This document shows positions 59,246 through 64,000 of a stretch of 64,000 bases of DNA, in pieces; positions within the stretch are counted from its first letter, which is position 1; every line of letters begins with the position of its first letter. Source of the stretch: Perca fluviatilis (Eukaryota; Chordata; Actinopteri; Perciformes; Percidae); the NCBI RefSeq assembly GCF_010015445.1, contig NC_053121.1:24832434-24896433 (forward strand), given 5' to 3'. The notes beneath the pieces are model-generated. The model had not been told where the DNA came from, made no database searches, and saw only the letters and a program-made list of their open reading frames with translations. Made by a program: the position numbers and the translations under genes.

Positions 59246-61589
59246 CCTCTCTTTCACTTCACTCCTCCACCGTGCAAACTGTTGTCAACCCAAGTCCTTC
59301 CCTGCAAGCAGCAGCTCAAAGGAAACCTCTCCGTCCGATGAAACGAGGGTCATGGGTTTTAACTCCAGCGACAGAAATGACACTCCACCTAAAACCTTTG
59401 ACCTCAGACAGAAGGGACTAAGTGATCACAAGGACCTGCACATGGGAGTGGTCGGTTCAGCTTTCAGGTTCCTATCAATAGGTATATTTGAATACATGAG
59501 AACTGTTGAGCAAACCTTTTGTATTGATTATGTATGTACATGGTAGTGTATATGTATATCTTGCCATCAGGGTTAAAACATTTGTTTATATAAATGTATT
59601 CTTGTGGCTAAAGAATTATGTTGTTTAGGACTTTTTGTTTGAGTTTGTTCCCAAGGGAAAGCGATATTTTTTCGGGAGATAATCCAAGACTTTTATCTTG
59701 GTGAACTGTTGCGTAAAGCTAAGACACTTAAGTCAGGGAGGCCACTGGCCCAGATGGTTCCTCTGTCAACCTGGGAGACCTGGAGACCTGCAGAGAAGAG
59801 ACCACGGCACATAATCATCAAATATAATGAGAGCCTCATTTCCATTTTTCTCCACTGTTTCACTTTTCACTTTATCCTCTCACTCTAGCTTACAATGTTT
59901 TTTCTTTTTTTTTTCTTCAACATTTCACAAAGTAAGCACGGGCAGCACGGAGCTGTCTACGTCCCTGCACGCAGTATGAAATAATGTCTTTTTGGACCTT
60001 GAGATTGAGAGTTTGTTTACAGAGCTGGACAGATAGTAGTGTTCTCCACTCCCCAGGTTGCACTCCCTCCTAAACTGATACATAACCCTTTGGATCTCTC
60101 TCAGAGGAAAAGTGGTACCATCTCTGGAGTCCAGAGGCGGCTCCTGTGTCTGAGGAGCCCGAAACGCCCTCTTAACTGCAGCCACGTCCAATATGGTGTT
60201 CCCAGATCCCAGAGTGCTTTGTGTTGCAGTGTTTTATTTACACTGTTTGTTGTGCTTAATTTAATAGTCATTAATATATTTGACCTCTTGTGTATCTGAC
60301 ATGCTTATCTATGAAAAAAAAAAAATTGCTTTGTATGGTTGGTGCTTCATTTTGAAATGTACTTATTAGGATCCCTTTATTCTGAGATTTTCCTCCCTCA
60401 TTCAAGAACAGTATTTTAAAAAAGAGAAGCTAAAGTACAGTTGTATTGTACTGGTGCTAAGACAGATTTTGTGTTGACAATCAATGTTTTGGTTTGAAGT
60501 CACAAACTAATAAAAGATATTTAAGATGAAGAGACTTAAGGTGTAAAGAAAAGTATAGTTTAGTTAAAGAAAACGGGATACAGCACGACTGAGACTGAGC
60601 AGTGTGTGAAGAGCCTTTTATTTGATTCTTTTATAAGAAATCAACAAGAATAAAGCATGATTGTAAATCATAGTTATCTCTTTGTTTTGTCAGTTGGATT
60701 ATTATAATGATAGCTGAATTGAATATTCAGAGCGGAACTCTCCCTCAGGTGTATTTCAAATAATTCCTTCTGCCTTAGACATTTTACTGAATAAAGAGAA
60801 ATTATACAAAGATCCATGAAATTATTGTAACCTTTACAAATGTAAACCTGGTAACCCTTTTTCAAACCTAATTAAGCTTTACAGTAGTAATGGTAGTAAT
60901 AGTAGTAGTGTACCTACCTATTACACATCTCTCCCCATGTTAGTACTGTCAAGCTGTCGAATACATAAAATTTAGTTAAAACAACTGCATTGTATAATAA
61001 TTAGCCTTAAAAAAGGCTAGAACAAGTAGAATCGGCACACTTTTCTGTGCTCCCACAATGTTTTTTATTTACTGTAACATTTTGATCAGGATTTCAGGCA
61101 CAAACATCACATTACACAAACATTTAAAAACTACTGATGGAGCAGAGAACAGTGGGCAGTTTCTACTTTTTTTGGATGGCGTAATAATTAGCCTTCCCGC
61201 AGATAAAAAGCAGGATTGGAATGTGGGCTCAACAAATATGAAGCATAGCGTAAGTCCTGACAGGTCACGGAGTCGAGCTCGGCTTTTATCTTAGCTCATA
61301 GCTGACGGTTCCTAAGCCAGCACACCAGCTGATGGCTCAGCTGATTTCCTCATGTTGTGTCTCTGTCATTGATGCTGCTCTGTTCTGTACCCAATGGGGA
61401 TCCTGCACTGCTGCTCTCCCCGCTTAAGCTTAAGGATTTCCATACATGCTCAAGGAAGGGCAGGGAGGTGTGCTCTGATGGTGTGCATATGAATGAATCT
61501 ATTTTGACAAAGTGGTCCTGACTCAATTCAATTTAAGGTCCACTTACTCGCTTGTTCTGGAGCTTTCGACTGTCTCACGTATCTTCAGC
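59246..61589. other. bcorl1 3' UTR and downstream sequence
   Basis: Candidate poly(A) signals AATAAA lie at 60509-60514 and 60649-60654, giving a 3' UTR of about 1.3-1.4 kb. No further gene is seen. Confidence 0.5.
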
Positions 61590-61702
61590 AATTCAATTCA
61601 ATTACATTTTATTTATATTATCAAATCATAACAAGAGTTATCTCAAGACACTTTACAGATAGAGTAGGTCTAGACCACACTATTACAAAGACCCAATAAT
61701 TC
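61590..61702 (-). repeat. Teleost interspersed repeat, inverse copy of 12374-12495
   Basis: Read on the minus strand it gives gtgtggtctagacctactct, the ctgtaaagtgtcttgagata segment and the attgaattgaattg tail in the same order as the nox1 intron copy. Confidence 0.75.
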
Positions 61703-62316
61703 ACCAGCAGACTGACTTGTTGAGATTGTTTTGTTCTCTGCTAATTCCATGGTCTGAAGTTAGAATATATAACTTTTGAAAGAAGAAATAACACAGCCTT
61801 CCTCTTGTAACTGAAAAGTTGAATTCATAAACAATAAACACTCTTGCTCACGTCAACACACAAAGTGGTTTTGCTGCTACAGCCTTACTTGGTCTGCGAT
61901 TACCAGCAGCATGTGGTGGTGGCTAAAGTCTTACATAAATATTGCTGTGTAACTGACATTGCTGCATCAGTTAGCTGGCTTTACAACCTTTCTATAGTTG
62001 TACTGCTGCTCCAGTAGGATTTAGTATTTATAGACTGACTTACTACTACTTAAGCTAACGTGGATGAGATGTGCTAGAGGAGCTCAGAATCTGCATTTCC
62101 AGGTACACTGTGCAAACTCAATCTACTGATAAAGACACATCTCTAAGGGAGAACAGTTTGTGGATATTTTAGTTGAGATTGTTAAGAATAAATTGTCTCA
62201 GGACTGGAAATGTTTAAGTGACTTGCATTCTGATAACTCAGACATACAGTGTCTGACTTAACTTTATCCACCAAAGGGAACCACAGACTGAGACCCAGTT
62301 AATATTAATATTAACC
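61703..62316. other. Intergenic sequence, nothing recognised
   Basis: AT-rich sequence with no coding exon, RNA gene or clear repeat. Confidence 0.5.
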
Positions 62317-62600
62317 AACTGCGGAACGGCTGCGGATCCGCTCCGGAACGGCGGCGAAGTCAATAGGTTTCCATTAAAGTCAATGTGTTTATTTTCACTG
62401 ACATTCGGAACGGCTGCGTTCCGACTCCGTCCCAGCTCCGGAGATCCGCAGCCCTCCCATCCGGAGCAGATACGCAGAGCTTCTATTTTTGCCGGATGCC
62501 GGAGAGCTCCGCAGCAATTCAGCCATGGAATTCAGCACAGGGCAGATTGTGCGGACAGGAAGTCGAGCACAGAAACAAATAAAACATCCGGTTAATTTTC
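62317..62600. repeat. GC-rich repeat-like block with cggaacggctgcg motifs
   Basis: The motif cggaacggctgcg occurs at about 62330 and 62406, with ctccggaacggcgg, ctccggagatccgc and ccggatgccggagagctccg nearby, separated by ttccattaaagtcaatgtgt. This looks like an interspersed element. Two overlapping open frames at 62383-62595 show no known domain. Confidence 0.4.
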
Positions 62601-62734
62601 AGAATAAAATACACATTCATATTTCACTGCACTACACCTTGAAAACGTCATAATGGGTGGAGACAGGCCTGAAGTCAACAGGTCAAACTGTTGTTGGTTT
62701 TGTGGTTCTGTTTATAGAAACTACATCCTGTTAT

Positions 62735-64000
62735 ATCCATAGACAGTATATAAGAATGGACCAACAGATGCCGTTGCTCTGGACGGAGACCAGTGAAGGA
62801 TATTAGACAAGGGGGTAAGCTTTGCTTCAGAACACGAACCTCCTATGGCGCCATTTTGACGCTACAAAGAGATCACCTCCCGTTAGCATTCCACTGACTA
62901 GCATACATTTTGGAGCCACTTTGACAGCGAATAACTTTAGAAAATCAGAAATCTGAAATGTTTAAAGACTCTATTTGTCCATTGTTTAGTTCTAAAGAAA
63001 CACGACAATGTATTAAAGGCTCCATTACCTTGTACCTCACGTTATGGCTCCGTAGCAAACGTTTTTGTAAAAATAGGCTAACGATTGTGTCATAACCAAG
63101 TGACTTACTGTCGCACAGTAGAGGAATTACCGTATAGTACAGGAGAAGCTTGCAGGCAGTTTCGACTTACGTTAGCTGTTTAAGTTTAATTACTAATGTT
63201 AACTAGCATGTTAGTTAGCAATAATTAGCCTGTGCTTATGTTATCTCCTTACATATACCTACACTCTCCGTCTCTGTAAGATTGGAAATGATTGAGATTT
63301 CTCTTGGCACAGCTACCAGAAGACTTACAACTTTCAGACACGTTGCTCACGTCACATTTACGTTGTCTCTGTCAGTTGGAGGCTGCGCGGTAAAGCAAGA
63401 GATCACCGGAAAAGTGATTCTAATAGCCTTCACTGGTCTCCGTCCATAGAAAGGGGTCTATTGGTCCATTATATATATGTCAATGATATTAGAAGCACTT
63501 TTCCGGTGAGCGCTGAGCGTTACTGTAGGGCCTCCAATTGAGGTCGAAGACGTAGATGTGACGTGAGCAACCTGTCTTAAAGTTGTATGTCTTGGTAGCT
63601 GTGCCAAGAGAAATCTCAATCATTCCCAATCTGACGGAGAGCGTAGGTATATGTAAGGAGATAACATAAGCACAGGCTAATTATTGCTAACTAAAATGAT
63701 AGTTAACATTATTAAACCTAAACAGCTAACGTAAGTCAAAACTGCCTGCGAGCTTCTCCTGTACTATACGGTAATTCCTCTACTATGCGACAGTAAGTCA
63801 CTTGGTTATGACACAATCGTTAGCATATTTTTACAAAAACGTCTGCTACGGAGCCATAACGTGAGGTACAAGGTAATGGAGTCTTTTATACATTGTTGGT
63901 TCCTTTAGAAATAAACAATGGACAAATAGAGTCTTTAAACGCTTCTGATGTAAAGTTATTCGCTGTCAAAGTGACGTCAAAATGAATGGCAGTCAATGGG
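62735..64000. mobile_element. Foldback element: two inverted copies about a 57-bp centre
   Basis: The left arm (to about 63429) and the right arm (from about 63486) are inverted copies: for example cattaccttgtacctcacgt at 63024 pairs with acgtgaggtacaaggtaatg at 63859, and accggaaaagtgattctaat pairs with attagaagcacttttccggt. The centre (ttcactggtctccgtcc ... ttggtccatt) is itself an inverse of the left outer end (aatggaccaa ... ggacggagaccagtgaagg), so a 750-bp element with its own inverted ends seems joined to an opposite copy. The right arm leaves the window. Confidence 0.85.

Noticed and set aside
62383..62595. Two overlapping short open frames.
   Set aside because: They follow a GC-rich repeated motif and contain no domain.

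Overview
The window comes from a ray-finned fish, most likely a percomorph. Genes are split into many short GT-AG exons, introns are full of (CA)n, (TA)n and (GATA)n tracts, and I recognise several teleost repeat families (a Rex3-type LINE, TTAA-flanked MITEs, a tRNA-derived SINE, the 'gggctgcaacgatt' hAT-type repeat). Four protein-coding genes are supported.

Layout. 1-6762 (+): last two coding exons of an XK-related gene, best matched to XKRX; exon 1 lies left of the window. 8049-13538 (+): NADPH oxidase 1 (nox1), complete from the first to the last coding exon except that exons 6-7 (about 10810-11184) are scrambled by indels. 14958-26899 (-): complete cstf2 (cleavage stimulation factor 64 kDa subunit) in 12 coding exons, tail-to-tail with nox1. 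26900-41276: about 14 kb with no protein gene, holding one tRNA-Val(UAC), repeats, and a GC-rich stretch near 38.4-39.0 kb that is the likely bcorl1 promoter or 5' UTR. 41277-59245 (+): bcorl1 (BCL6 corepressor-like 1) with a 2.6 kb main exon, a CtBP-binding PLDLS motif, an AT-hook, three ankyrin repeats and a PUFD domain; its extreme 5' coding exon was not found. 59246-64000: bcorl1 3' UTR, repeats, and a large foldback palindrome running off the right edge.

The order and orientation XKRX>, NOX1>, <CSTF2 matches human Xq22.1 as I remember it, which supports the paralog choices (XKRX not XK, NOX1 not CYBB). In human, BCORL1 is elsewhere on Xq. The genes do not form one pathway: a membrane scramblase-family protein, a superoxide-producing oxidase, a pre-mRNA 3'-end processing factor and a Polycomb PRC1.1-type corepressor.

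I found no clearly new biological system. The items most worth a second look are the locally corrupted nox1 exons, a nox1 splice acceptor sitting at the edge of a transposable repeat, an orphan zinc-binding first exon between two copies of a 27-bp palindromic repeat, the foldback element, and homopolymeric Ala and Glu tracts in cstf2 and bcorl1.
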